From assembly GCA_013122435.1 (NCBI GenBank), contig WYDT01000002.1, positions 310,001 through 374,000 on the forward strand: a DNA stretch of 64,000 nt, given 5' to 3'. Of this stretch, positions 1-8,291 are shown one piece after another. Below the pieces are notes generated by a model, which saw only the letters and a program-made list of their open reading frames with translations, had not been told where the DNA came from and made no database searches. The stretch comes from Chloroflexi bacterium AL-N1. Its GTDB lineage: Bacteria; Chloroflexota; Chloroflexia; Chloroflexales; Roseiflexaceae. Numbering within the stretch: position 1 is the stretch's first letter; the number at the start of each line of letters is the position of its first letter. The position numbers and the translations under genes are program-made.

Positions 1-702
1 TGTGGTCGTGGGGCCTTTATGCAGACGCTCGACGAAGCACGGCTATTGGCGCAAACAATGGTGTCGATTGGTCATCACGCGGGGCGTCGGGTATCGGCGG
101 TGATTTCGACGATGGAGCAACCACTGGGTCGTGCGGTAGGGAATGCGTTAGAGGTCCGTGAAGCTATCGAAGCGCTCCACGGACATGGCCCCGCTGATCT
201 TGTCGATCTGTGTTTGACACTGGGTGCTGAGTTGACAGTATTGTCAGGCAAAGTGGCTGAGCGTACACAGGGCCGTGATTTATTATATGAAACACTTGAT
301 AGTGGGCTTGCGTGGAACCTGTTTTGTCGTTTTATCACCAATCAGGGCGGTGACCAGCGTATGCTCGATGATGCATCGGCGCTCCCATGTGCTCCTGTCG
401 TACTGCCTGTTCCAGCACCACATGCAGGTGTGGTTATTGCCATCGATGGTATGGTGCTTGGGCGGACGGTCAATGCGCTTGGTGGTGGGCGCTTGCACAA
501 AGGTGATGCCATCGATCCAGCGGTTGGTCTGACAGTTGAAACAAAAATTGGTGATTACGTTGAGTCTGGTAAGCCGTTAGTCTTTATTCACGCAGCGTCA
601 GTGCAGGATGCAGAACGTGAAAAAGTGGCAATCCAATCAGCATTTACGATTGGCGATCAAGCGGTTGTACCCTCGCCATTGGTCCATGAAATTATAGCTT
701 GA
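1..702 (+). CDS. Pyrimidine-nucleoside (thymidine) phosphorylase, C-terminal part
   Basis: The reading frame is open from the first base (CGRGAFM...), so this is the 3' end of a gene that starts outside the window. GAFMQTLDEARLLAQTMV matches the segment after the phosphate and base sites in the thymidine/pyrimidine-nucleoside phosphorylase family (usual length about 430-440 aa, so about 200 residues are missing). The end carries the family's C-terminal alpha/beta domain, including GGGRLHKGDAIDPAVG and the TKIGDYVESGKPL segment. The family cleaves pyrimidine nucleosides with phosphate to a free base and (deoxy)ribose 1-phosphate in nucleoside salvage. Pyrimidine-nucleoside versus thymidine specificity cannot be settled from this part. 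Confidence 0.9.
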   Translation, partial: CGRGAFMQTLDEARLLAQTMVSIGHHAGRRVSAVISTMEQPLGRAVGNALEVREAIEALHGHGPADLVDLCLTLGAELTVLSGKVAERTQGRDLLYETLDSGLAWNLFCRFITNQGGDQRMLDDASALPCAPVVLPVPAPHAGVVIAIDGMVLGRTVNALGGGRLHKGDAIDPAVGLTVETKIGDYVESGKPLVFIHAASVQDAEREKVAIQSAFTIGDQAVVPSPLVHEIIA

Positions 703-770
703 TATGATTGTGCGTATGGTATATTTGATTGTCGAAATACATATCATCGCAATTGTGGAGTACCTGTGAT

Positions 771-1163
771 ATGCCTATTTATGAATATCGTTGCCCTGAT
801 TGTCACGCACGGTTTCAAAAACTGGTTAGTGGTTTTCGTGATCCGGAAGGTCTGAACTGCCCACGTTGCAATAGCACTGCTGTTGAGCGTGCAGTCTCAC
901 GTGTATCAGTCGTTAAATCGGAAGAAGCACATCTCGATGGCCTTGCGAACCCATCCATGTTTGCGGGATTGGACGAAAATGATCCCCGCTCGATTGCGCG
1001 ATGGGCCAAGAAGTTGGGCAAAGAGCTTGGTGATGAGGCAGGTGAAGATTGGGATGAGATGGTCGATCAGATGCTGGAAGAGGAGATGTCGGGTGGAACC
1101 GATGACGATGGAGAATCGCAAGGAAGCAATCCCACGAAGTCGAATAATTTGGGGTGGGTGTGA
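771..1163 (+). CDS. FmdB-type zinc-ribbon protein
   Basis: The protein begins MPIYEYRCPDCHARFQKL and carries two CxxC pairs (CPDC at residues 8-11, CPRC near 30), the signature of the FmdB/CxxC_CxxC_SSSS regulatory zinc-ribbon family. The start at 771 is preferred over the upstream in-frame start at 729 because the family motif begins exactly there and a GGAG lies 10 nt upstream (757-760). The C-terminal half is acidic and low-complexity (EEEMSGGTDDDGES), longer than the minimal family member. The family was first linked to formamidase regulation, but the actual role is unknown in most bacteria. Confidence 0.85.
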   Translation: MPIYEYRCPDCHARFQKLVSGFRDPEGLNCPRCNSTAVERAVSRVSVVKSEEAHLDGLANPSMFAGLDENDPRSIARWAKKLGKELGDEAGEDWDEMVDQMLEEEMSGGTDDDGESQGSNPTKSNNLGWV

Positions 1164-1170
1164 GATCAGA

Positions 1171-1198
1171 AGTTAAGGGTTAAAGGTTAGAGGTTAAG
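1171..1198. repeat. Four tandem heptamers, GGTTARR type
   Basis: AGTTAAG, GGTTAAA, GGTTAGA and GGTTAAG follow one another without gaps just after the zinc-ribbon gene and upstream of ftsY. They are imperfect 7-bp direct repeats. No function can be assigned; they could bind a protein or be a slippage-prone remnant. Confidence 0.6.
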
Positions 1199-1320
1199 GA
1201 TATAACAAACTTCATTGGGTATTGATAATGCGAGCACATAAGAGGTATTCAGCCACCCTACACCAGAGCATTGCATGAGAAGGTTTCACGTCTCAGTAGT
1301 ATACAGTTGTGAGGATAGCT

Positions 1321-2292
1321 ATGTTTAGACGCCTTTTTGGCAAAGGGCAAGATGCGCCGCGCACCGAGGAAGAGGCGCAAGAGGAAGAACAAAAAATCGA
1401 CCAGGCCACTGAGAAAACCCGACGTGGTTTTTTTGGCCAGATCGCCGAGCTGTTTTCGACCGGTGAGCCTATTACCGATGAACTATGGGATGATCTTGAA
1501 GCCTTGCTGATCCAGGGTGATGTTGGTATCGAGACCACCCAATACTTAGTGAATCGAACGATTGACCGCTGCAATCGCAACGGCGTGAAACGTGCCGATG
1601 AAGCTCGTGAGATGCTCATCGCCGAAATGGTGAGTGTGCTAACTGAGAATGCCGAACCTCGTCGTATCAATACACGGCCCTATGTTTTGATGGTCGTTGG
1701 TGTGAACGGGGTGGGCAAAACAACCTTGATCGCGAAGTTAGCGCATCGGTATAAGGTGCAGTTTGGCAAAAGTGTGATGCTCGCTGCAGCCGACACATTC
1801 CGTGCTGCGGCCACTGAGCAACTTGAAACCTGGGCTGAACGTGCTGGTGTTCCGGTGATTGCACGCGGACAGGGCTCTGATGCAGGGGCGGTGGTTCACG
1901 ATGCCGTAGGTGCAGCGTTGGAACAAGACGTTGATCTCTTGATTATTGACACTGCGGGACGGTTGCATGTGAAAGCTAACCTCATGCGCGAGTTGGAAAA
2001 AATCCGTAATGTGATTCGCCGACGCATCCCCGAGGGACCGCATGAGGTGCTGCTGGTGATCGACGCGACAACGGGGCAAAATGGCATTCTCCAGGGTAAG
2101 TCATTTATGGAAGCCGTCAATGTAACCGATGTGGCCATTACCAAGATGGATGGGACGGCCAAGGGCGGGATTGCCTTTGCTGTGGCCCAGGATATCGAGC
2201 AACCCATTCGCTATATTGGCACAGGTGAAAAGATAACCGATCTGGCGATGTTTGACTCTGAAGCGTTTGTTGATAGTCTCTTTGCGCGGTAG
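1321..2292 (+). CDS. ftsY: Signal recognition particle receptor FtsY
   Basis: FtsY is the membrane-associated SRP receptor GTPase that docks Ffh-ribosome complexes at the translocon. The N domain covers about residues 35-110 and the G domain about 120-320. The P-loop GVNGVGKTT is at 127-135, followed by [18 protein letters not shown] and [10 protein letters not shown], all diagnostic. The acidic A domain is very short (about 30 residues, EEEAQEEEQ), giving a compact protein of 323 aa. The ATG at 1321 is chosen because GAGG sits 7-10 nt upstream; an in-frame GTG at 1309 would overlap that ribosome binding site. Confidence 0.97.
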   Translation: MFRRLFGKGQDAPRTEEEAQEEEQKIDQATEKTRRGFFGQIAELFSTGEPITDELWDDLEALLIQGDVGIETTQYLVNRTIDRCNRNGVKRADEAREMLIAEMVSVLTENAEPRRINTRPYVLMVVGVNGVGKTTLIAKLAHRYKVQFGKSVMLAAADTFRAAATEQLETWAERAGVPVIARGQGSDAGAVVHDAVGAALEQDVDLLIIDTAGRLHVKANLMRELEKIRNVIRRRIPEGPHEVLLVIDATTGQNGILQGKSFMEAVNVTDVAITKMDGTAKGGIAFAVAQDIEQPIRYIGTGEKITDLAMFDSEAFVDSLFAR

Positions 2293-2336
2293 TGTTTGGT
2301 ATGCTTGCCGATGTAGCAAAGGTGTAGGAGGGTGCC

Positions 2337-2534
2337 GTGCCGCTTGAAATTGTAGCATGTCCAGTGTGTGAACAAAAACTAGCCGTTCAGGAATATGTGG
2401 TCGTTGGTGTACAAATTGTGTGTAACAATTGTGGCAGGTCTTTACGTATCAAGCAACGTCAGCCATTGCGGGTTGAGGTAGTGCCGGAAGAGGCGACTTT
2501 CAACTCTGATGATCGACCTGAGTCGTACGGATAG
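2337..2534 (+). CDS. Small zinc-ribbon protein, LysW-like
   Basis: This 65-aa protein has a treble-clef style ribbon: CPVC at residues 8-11 and CNNC at 29-32, with a V-rich strand between them. This resembles the zinc ribbon of LysW/ArgW carrier proteins. It lacks their C-terminal EDWGE tail and no lysine or arginine biosynthesis genes are near, so carrier function is not supported. It starts with GTG; the AGGAGG at 2326-2331 fixes the start. It lies 44 nt after ftsY and may be co-transcribed with it. Function unknown. Confidence 0.75.
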   Translation: MPLEIVACPVCEQKLAVQEYVVVGVQIVCNNCGRSLRIKQRQPLRVEVVPEEATFNSDDRPESYG

Positions 2535-2540
2535 ATTTCT

Positions 2541-3005
2541 ATGCGATATATTTGGCAGCAGTATCTACTATCTGTATCTCTGATCCAAATGATACAGCGT
2601 ATAGCACGAGTGTTTGTGCTTGGTGTTGGTGCTGTGGCGGTGAGTGGATGCTTGTTAATGGCCGGGCAACAACAATCATCTGACTTTCAGGAAGGTGCTG
2701 GCAATCTAAGTGTAGCTTTTGTGAGTGCCGAAGGGTCTCAGCGCCGCACTATTGCGACAGAGGCTCCTGCTCCCGGCGAGCTGAATGTGATTGTGCTGAT
2801 GTCTGTTGATCGTGGCGATCTGCGATTAGATCTTCTCGAACCGGATGGATCAGTCGCTTTTTCTATCGAAGGTAGCCCGGAAGGACAGCGCAGTCGATCT
2901 GGCACGGTATCAACCGATGACCAGGGGCGTTTGCACTATCGTGTGGTTGCACGTAACGCGCGCAATGGGAGTTTTCAAATCCTTTATCAACGGCTTTCAA
3001 GCTAA
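2541..3005 (+). CDS. Putative lipoprotein
   Basis: A hydrophobic stretch (VFVLGVGAVAVSGC) ends in a lipobox-like VSGC, which suggests cleavage by signal peptidase II and lipid anchoring. A second ATG at 2589 (MIQRIARVF...) gives a more typical lipoprotein signal peptide, so the true start may be there. The mature part of about 115 aa is beta-rich (GDLRLDLLEPDGSVAFSIEG) and looks like a small secreted beta-sandwich. I recognise no family. It sits between the zinc-ribbon gene and glnA in the same orientation. Confidence 0.65.
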   Translation: MRYIWQQYLLSVSLIQMIQRIARVFVLGVGAVAVSGCLLMAGQQQSSDFQEGAGNLSVAFVSAEGSQRRTIATEAPAPGELNVIVLMSVDRGDLRLDLLEPDGSVAFSIEGSPEGQRSRSGTVSTDDQGRLHYRVVARNARNGSFQILYQRLSS

Positions 3006-3032
3006 AAACCAGCAACATTATGTGGTGATTTT

Positions 3033-4373
3033 ATGGCGAATACAGTTGAAACTATTCTTGCATCAGTCAAAAACCAGCGGGTTGAGTTTGTCAGTCTGCA
3101 GTTTACTGACATTTTAGGGATGGTTAAAAACGTTACTATCCCTATCACACAACTTCAGGATTGTCTTGACCATGGGGTCTGGTTTGACGGGTCGTCGATT
3201 GAAGGTCTGGAACGTTACCGTATTGCTGAAAGTGATATGTTTCTGGTTCCCGATTTAGATACGTATGCCCTCATCCCATGGGATCAAGGGGTTGGGCAAC
3301 CGACGGCACGTATGATTTGTGATATCCACACCCCCGATGGCAAGCATTTTTCGGGTGATCCACGTGCCATCTTGCGGCAGGTGGTTGACGAAGCGGCGGA
3401 GATGGGGTTTGTATACAGTGTTGGGCCCGAGATTGAATTTTTTCTGTTCAAAACAGACGAGCAGCAACGTCCTACCTTAAAGCCCCATGATTTTGCCGGT
3501 TATTTTGATGTGTCAAACGATCTTACATCACGCATTCGTCGTCGCGCTGTACGGGCTTTGGGTTCATTTGGTATCGATGTTGAGGCGACACATCATGAGG
3601 TTGCGATTAGTCAGCACGAGATTGACTTGAAGTATGGCCCTGCATTTGCAATGGCTGATAACATCATTACGTTTCGGATGACTCTGAAGGCTATTGCACA
3701 GCAACAGGACCTCTTTGCGTCATTTATGCCCAAGCCGATCAGTGGTATAACCGGCAATGGTATGCACATCCATCAGAGCTTGAGTGATATCAAGACTGGT
3801 ACAAACGTGTTTTACGATCCTGAGCAGCCCTATGGCCTTTCCGCAACCGCAGGACATTTTATGGCTGGTTTGCTGCTCCATGCGAAAGGAATGACCGCTA
3901 TTCTTGCACCACTGGTCAACTCATATAAACGACTGGTAACCGGATATGAAGCACCGGTTCATATCAGTTGGGGGCGGACTAATCGTTCTGCGCTGGTGCG
4001 TGTGCCACGAATCAATGAGCGGCGCCCACAGGCCACCCGTATTGAACTGCGCTGTCCAGACCCATCCTGTAATCCTTATCTTGCATTAGCGGTGATGCTG
4101 AAAGCTGGTTTGGATGGCATTCGCCGACAACTCCCGCTACCCGATGCGCTCGAAGAAGATCTATATCATATCGATCCCCGTGCCTACCAGGTTGATACCC
4201 TACCGAGTTCTCTGGGCGATGCGCTGATCGAGTTGCAGCAAGACCCGATCATTGTTGAGACGCTTGGGTCTCGTATCGTGGAACGTTTTGTTGATGCCAA
4301 GACGCAAGAGTGGGATGCGTATTGTGCTGCAGTAAGCCAGTGGGAACTGGATCGTTATCTCTCCCTGTACTAG
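3033..4373 (+). CDS. glnA: Glutamine synthetase, type I
   Basis: This enzyme makes glutamine from glutamate, ammonia and ATP. Its 446 residues match the GSI-alpha subclass. Visible signatures are DGSSIEG (about 55), the metal-ligand segment GPEIEFFLF, HHEVAISQHEID, the ATP-binding GNGMHIHQSL, and NSYKRL followed by PVHISWGRTNRSALVRVP. The typical adenylylation site of GSI-beta enzymes is not evident near residue 390, which fits a form controlled by feedback or protein binding rather than by adenylylation. It follows the lipoprotein gene after 27 nt. Confidence 0.97.
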   Translation: MANTVETILASVKNQRVEFVSLQFTDILGMVKNVTIPITQLQDCLDHGVWFDGSSIEGLERYRIAESDMFLVPDLDTYALIPWDQGVGQPTARMICDIHTPDGKHFSGDPRAILRQVVDEAAEMGFVYSVGPEIEFFLFKTDEQQRPTLKPHDFAGYFDVSNDLTSRIRRRAVRALGSFGIDVEATHHEVAISQHEIDLKYGPAFAMADNIITFRMTLKAIAQQQDLFASFMPKPISGITGNGMHIHQSLSDIKTGTNVFYDPEQPYGLSATAGHFMAGLLLHAKGMTAILAPLVNSYKRLVTGYEAPVHISWGRTNRSALVRVPRINERRPQATRIELRCPDPSCNPYLALAVMLKAGLDGIRRQLPLPDALEEDLYHIDPRAYQVDTLPSSLGDALIELQQDPIIVETLGSRIVERFVDAKTQEWDAYCAAVSQWELDRYLSLY

Positions 4374-4462
4374 CTGTAGCTGCTCCTAGTACGGAATTAT
4401 TCGACCATCAACTTTGTCATGTGCTATAATGCGCGGGCCTTGTTAGAAGGAGTTGTGCAATT

Positions 4463-5899
4463 ATGGTAGGACCAGCACAATCACTACCTACAGATCGCAA
4501 AATGAAACCAGAAACAAGCGCCTGGCTGATCTTGCTGGCCACTTTTGGGCTGTTTTGTATTGTGGTCGCAATAACTGGTTACAATGGATGGCAATTTTAT
4601 ACTACCGCAACCAAACGAATTGAAAATGCCGTTCTATATGCACATGAAGCACCTGGCGTTATTGTGCAGACCGGGAACAACAGAGACCCACTGGAACCAT
4701 CACAACAGATCCCGTTTCTCGAAACTTATCGGGTAAAGGTCTCACCAGATATGGCCGCGTATGGCCCCGTGGCATCACTTGTTCTGCAAGATGCACGGGA
4801 AAGTCAAACGAACCCAACCCAGATTGATATCCATGCTCATCCAAACAGCAATACCAATGGCGCTAATTTGTTCCTTGAGCGCTACCGTGAGTCGCGTTGG
4901 TATAGTAGCCATCGAGATGTGTATTTCACCCAGGAGTCGGGATATGTGCGTTACGATCTGGCCGCGAATCGTTTTGCACAAAGCACACAATATCGAGTGA
5001 GACTCCTTGATGGAACCTATGTCATGTTGACTCCTGGTGGGAGCTACAGTATTGATCTTCCCCGTGATAGAGCAGGTAATCCTAAACCGTTAGTGGTAAC
5101 GACTGAGCCAATCTTTGCAGAGATTGCTGTACGGGATAGGGGGAGAGCGATCATTCAGCGTGAAGATGAGCGGATTACGCTCAACCACGACGAAAAAATT
5201 CAAATCGATATTGATGGTACTCTAGGCGAACCAGTGGCAGCTTTGTGGCAACTGCTTGCCGATGGGGAGTTCAATCAATACGAAGAGCAAGTGTATTATG
5301 ATGACACCCAGTCGGAGACGTGGAAGTTTGCTGCCAATGCCGGAACGCCAGAACTCAATCTCTCTCCTGCAGATCGTGATGGTCGTTTTTATGTGGTTCA
5401 GGCATGTCCACCACAAACCCCAGCACATTGTCCTGATAATCAGATTGCGGTGGGGCAATTCCGCCGTGAGGGTTCGCAGTCGCAAAACTTTATCACTGGT
5501 ATTGAACAAAATATCGAGATGGATATCTCAGAATACCAGTCAATTGACCTTTCTGCATGGGTGCGAATTACACATCAATCGCTTCCCTTAACGGGCATTG
5601 AGGGTTCGGAATGTCCAATAATGATTCGTTTGTTGTATCGACATCGCAGTCCCAGTGATCAACCAGAACAACGTTTTATCTGTATCTACGAAGATCCAAA
5701 TGTGAATGCGCTGCCGTATACCTCCGGTGAAATTGCATATCGTCCAGTGCAACGATTCGAATGGTATCAGTTAAATATTGATCTACGCGATAGCGCGTTG
5801 CTTGATGATGCGTGGTATCTTGAGGATATCCGGATCGAGGCGCGTGGCCATGACTATGTATCGGAGATTGCGAAGATATCGCTTATGGCGACTCAATAG
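4463..5899 (+). CDS. Membrane-anchored protein of unknown function
   Basis: The 478-aa protein has one predicted membrane segment near the N-terminus (AWLILLATFGLFCIVVAITG, about residues 20-39), followed by a long extracytoplasmic beta-rich region. A FecR-like stretch (VRLLDGTYVMLTPGGSYSID) lies around 170-200. The last 200 residues resemble a lectin/jelly-roll type fold (IDLSAWVRITHQSL...YQLNIDLRDS). Cysteines in the second half (ACPPQTPAHC) could form disulfides. AGAAGGAG at 4445-4452 lies 10 nt before the ATG and supports the start. I recognise no named family. The neighbours (glnA, ugd) give no clear functional hint, though ugd suggests surface polysaccharide. Confidence 0.7.
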   Translation: MVGPAQSLPTDRKMKPETSAWLILLATFGLFCIVVAITGYNGWQFYTTATKRIENAVLYAHEAPGVIVQTGNNRDPLEPSQQIPFLETYRVKVSPDMAAYGPVASLVLQDARESQTNPTQIDIHAHPNSNTNGANLFLERYRESRWYSSHRDVYFTQESGYVRYDLAANRFAQSTQYRVRLLDGTYVMLTPGGSYSIDLPRDRAGNPKPLVVTTEPIFAEIAVRDRGRAIIQREDERITLNHDEKIQIDIDGTLGEPVAALWQLLADGEFNQYEEQVYYDDTQSETWKFAANAGTPELNLSPADRDGRFYVVQACPPQTPAHCPDNQIAVGQFRREGSQSQNFITGIEQNIEMDISEYQSIDLSAWVRITHQSLPLTGIEGSECPIMIRLLYRHRSPSDQPEQRFICIYEDPNVNALPYTSGEIAYRPVQRFEWYQLNIDLRDSALLDDAWYLEDIRIEARGHDYVSEIAKISLMATQ

Positions 5900-5975
5900 A
5901 TAATAGAGGTAGGATAGCCTCCACATGGTGTGGATGGTGATGCTACCGTAGTGTGCGAGCGGAGATTGTTAATTC

Positions 5976-7298
5976 ATGAAGAATATTGCTGTAGTTGGAA
6001 CCGGATATGTTGGTTTAACAACTGGTGTTTGTTTTGCTGATCTAGGCAATAATGTGACTTGTATCGAAATAAATGTTCATAAACTTGATCAGTTGCGTGC
6101 AGGTAAAACCCCAATCTATGAACCAGGTTTGGAAGAACTGTTAGAACGAAATATGCGGGCGGAGCGCCTGCACTTTACCGATAGCTATGAGAAAGGTCTT
6201 GCAGACGCGGAGTTTGTGTTTATTACGGTCGGTACGCCGATGAATACAGATGGATCAGCCGACCTTTCGCAGGTGGAAGTGGCTGCAAGTAGTATTGGTA
6301 AGTACTTGAACCATCCCGCAGTGATCATTGATAAGAGTACGGTACCGGTGGGAACTGGTGATGTCGTAGAACGTATCATCCGTGAAACCCTTACGCATGA
6401 TGTCCCCTTTGCAATTGTATCTAATCCTGAATTTCTCCGTGAGGGAAGCGCTATCACGGATTTCTTCAACCCGGATCGTATTGTGCTCGGCTCCGTGGAT
6501 ATGGAGGCAGCTGAAAAAGTGGCTGGTCTCCATGATCCTTTGGGTGCCGCAGTGATTATCACCGATCTGCGTACGGCTGAAATGATTAAATATGCCTCCA
6601 ATGCCTTCCTGGCCACTCGTATCTCTTTTATCAATGAAATTGCCCAGATCTGTGAGAAACTGGGGGCCGATGTTAAAGAGGTTGCGCGGGGTATGGGTGC
6701 TGATAAACGGATTGGTCCCCATTTTCTCGATGCGGGGATTGGCTATGGCGGTTCGTGTTTCCCCAAAGATGTTTTAGCGTTGCACCATATGGCAGCCACC
6801 TCTGGCTGTCATCCACAGCTTTTGCAGGCGGTCATGGACATTAACAAAGATGCTCGTCATCGTTTTGTTGAAAAATTACGTGAAATGCTGGATACACTTG
6901 ATGGAACGGTGATTGGTGTACTGGGGTTAGCATTTAAGCCCAATACCGATGATATGCGTGAGGCTCCATCACTCGATATCATTAACTGGTTGCAGGAACA
7001 GGGGGCACGTGTCAAAGCCTATGATCCGGTAGCGATGAAGGCCGCAGGTGAACTGATGCCAATGGTAACGTTTTGTGCTACTGCCTATGATGCCGCCAAA
7101 GAGGCCGATGCCCTGTTGATTGTGACCGAGTGGAATGAGTTTAAGCAGCTCTCTCTTGATCGTATCAAAGCCTATATGCGCCGCCCCATTGTCCTTGATG
7201 GACGCAATATCTACGATCCTGATGTAATGGCCGCCCGTGGTATTGTCTATCGTGGTGTTGGCCGTGGTTTGAACGAAGCGGTACTTTTACCATCATAG
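5976..7298 (+). CDS. ugd: UDP-glucose 6-dehydrogenase
   Basis: It oxidises UDP-glucose to UDP-glucuronate with two NAD+, a precursor of surface polysaccharides. The N-terminal Rossmann motif GTGYVG is at 8-13. The central domain carries the catalytic cysteine in [10 protein letters not shown] (C261). The C-terminal UDP-binding domain contains [16 protein letters not shown]. The length of 440 aa is normal for the family. A related UDP-sugar dehydrogenase specificity cannot be excluded, but the motifs favour UDP-glucose. A hairpin follows just after the stop. Confidence 0.95.
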   Translation: MKNIAVVGTGYVGLTTGVCFADLGNNVTCIEINVHKLDQLRAGKTPIYEPGLEELLERNMRAERLHFTDSYEKGLADAEFVFITVGTPMNTDGSADLSQVEVAASSIGKYLNHPAVIIDKSTVPVGTGDVVERIIRETLTHDVPFAIVSNPEFLREGSAITDFFNPDRIVLGSVDMEAAEKVAGLHDPLGAAVIITDLRTAEMIKYASNAFLATRISFINEIAQICEKLGADVKEVARGMGADKRIGPHFLDAGIGYGGSCFPKDVLALHHMAATSGCHPQLLQAVMDINKDARHRFVEKLREMLDTLDGTVIGVLGLAFKPNTDDMREAPSLDIINWLQEQGARVKAYDPVAMKAAGELMPMVTFCATAYDAAKEADALLIVTEWNEFKQLSLDRIKAYMRRPIVLDGRNIYDPDVMAARGIVYRGVGRGLNEAVLLPS

Positions 7299-7306
7299 AT
7301 AATCTG

Positions 7307-7341
7307 GAACAGCAGTACATTATGGTGGTGTGCTGCTGTTC
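7307..7341 (+). terminator. Hairpin between ugd and acpS
   Basis: GAACAGCAG (7307-7315) and CTGCTGTTC (7333-7341) form a perfect 9-bp stem with a 17-nt loop just after ugd and just before acpS. The right arm is followed by TTGTTCTGC, only partly U-rich. It may be a terminator for ugd or an attenuator for acpS. Confidence 0.5.
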
Positions 7342-7356
7342 TTGTTCTGCGACCTT

Positions 7357-7773
7357 ATGTTATACAATGGCATAGATTTGATTAATATTGATCGGATTGA
7401 GCGTGCTGTACAGCGCTGGGGTGATCGTTTTCTCCAACGAGTTTTTACGGTGCGTGAACAAGCCTATCGCCATCGCCCAGAGTCTCTGGCAGCACGTTGG
7501 GCAGCTAAGGAAGCCACTGCAAAGATGCTTGGTGTTGGAGTACGTGGGCTTGGTGCTGCATCACGAAAGACGGAGGCTGTGGGCTGGACTGATATTGAGA
7601 TCGTCAACGATCCATCAGGTCGACCTATGCTCCAGTTGCATGGTTGTGCCGCTGCACATGCCCAACGACTCCACATTACAGCCCTATCGGTGAGTTTATC
7701 CCACACACGTTTGCATGCTATCGCCTCGGTGGTTGCCCTGTCCATACTCACACCACACCATGAGAGTGGGTAG
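7357..7773 (+). CDS. acpS: Holo-[acyl-carrier-protein] synthase
   Basis: It transfers 4'-phosphopantetheine from CoA to apo-ACP, activating fatty acid synthesis. The AcpS signatures are GIDLINIDRIERA (Mg-binding Asp at residue 7) and RWAAKEATAKMLG (metal Glu at 52), with LSVSLSHTRLHAIASVVA near the C-terminus. At 138 aa the length is typical. The ATG at 7357 is chosen since the conserved GID motif lies just after it; the upstream in-frame GTG at 7330 falls inside a hairpin. Confidence 0.92.
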   Translation: MLYNGIDLINIDRIERAVQRWGDRFLQRVFTVREQAYRHRPESLAARWAAKEATAKMLGVGVRGLGAASRKTEAVGWTDIEIVNDPSGRPMLQLHGCAAAHAQRLHITALSVSLSHTRLHAIASVVALSILTPHHESG

Positions 7774-7943
7774 TCTTCTTGTAGGAAAAAAGTTAAAAGC
7801 TTTACTTCCTCTTAATCACCTTTTGATATCTGGATAAATATTCTTGTTTATACTGCAGTAAACCCCAGATTTGCATAATAAATTCAAAAACTGATACAAT
7901 ACCCTGTTATACAATGTCGTATCGTTTGAAGGAAAGGTGTAAT

Positions 7944-8207
7944 ATGACACAGCCAATCGCACATAAAGAGCGAGATATGTTCGTAAAGGGTATTCCTCAT
8001 GATGTAACATCACTCAAAGCATTACTTTCATCAGGATGGCAAATTGAGCCGCCGGTACTCGCACGTTTAGCCTGGGGTACACGTCAGGACAGTGCCGTGG
8101 CCTACCATTTTATTGTTACACGACACAATCAACGTAGCCTGATCGTCATTGCAGAAAGCGCAGAACTACATAGCTTTCTGACAGAACAGGCACTACCGGT
8201 CAGTTAA
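7944..8207 (+). CDS. Small protein of unknown function
   Basis: The 87-aa product begins MTQPIAHKERDMF and has no recognised motif, no signal peptide and no membrane segment. The ATG at 7944 has AAGGAAAGG just upstream and is preferred to the ATG at 7914. A run ending in HFIVTRHNQRSLIVIAESAE suggests a small alpha/beta fold. It is convergent with the GH13-like gene that follows. Confidence 0.6.
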   Translation: MTQPIAHKERDMFVKGIPHDVTSLKALLSSGWQIEPPVLARLAWGTRQDSAVAYHFIVTRHNQRSLIVIAESAELHSFLTEQALPVS

Positions 8208-8291
8208 GTGATATTGATACGCACATCTGCACCGCATAATTGAGTTAATCACAGCTTCAATCAGTGGCTGAATACAATCACGGTCCAGTGC

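Noticed and set aside
1171..1198. Telomere-like function for the GGTTARR repeats
   Set aside because: Only four imperfect units inside a housekeeping region; nothing else suggests a replicon end.
2337..2534. LysW amino-group carrier protein
   Set aside because: The zinc ribbon is similar, but the essential C-terminal EDWGE tail is missing and no lysine/arginine carrier-pathway genes are nearby.
4374..4462. tRNA or small RNA gene between glnA and the membrane protein gene
   Set aside because: No cloverleaf arms or TPsiC-like sequence found; the interval only holds the ribosome binding site and probable promoter.
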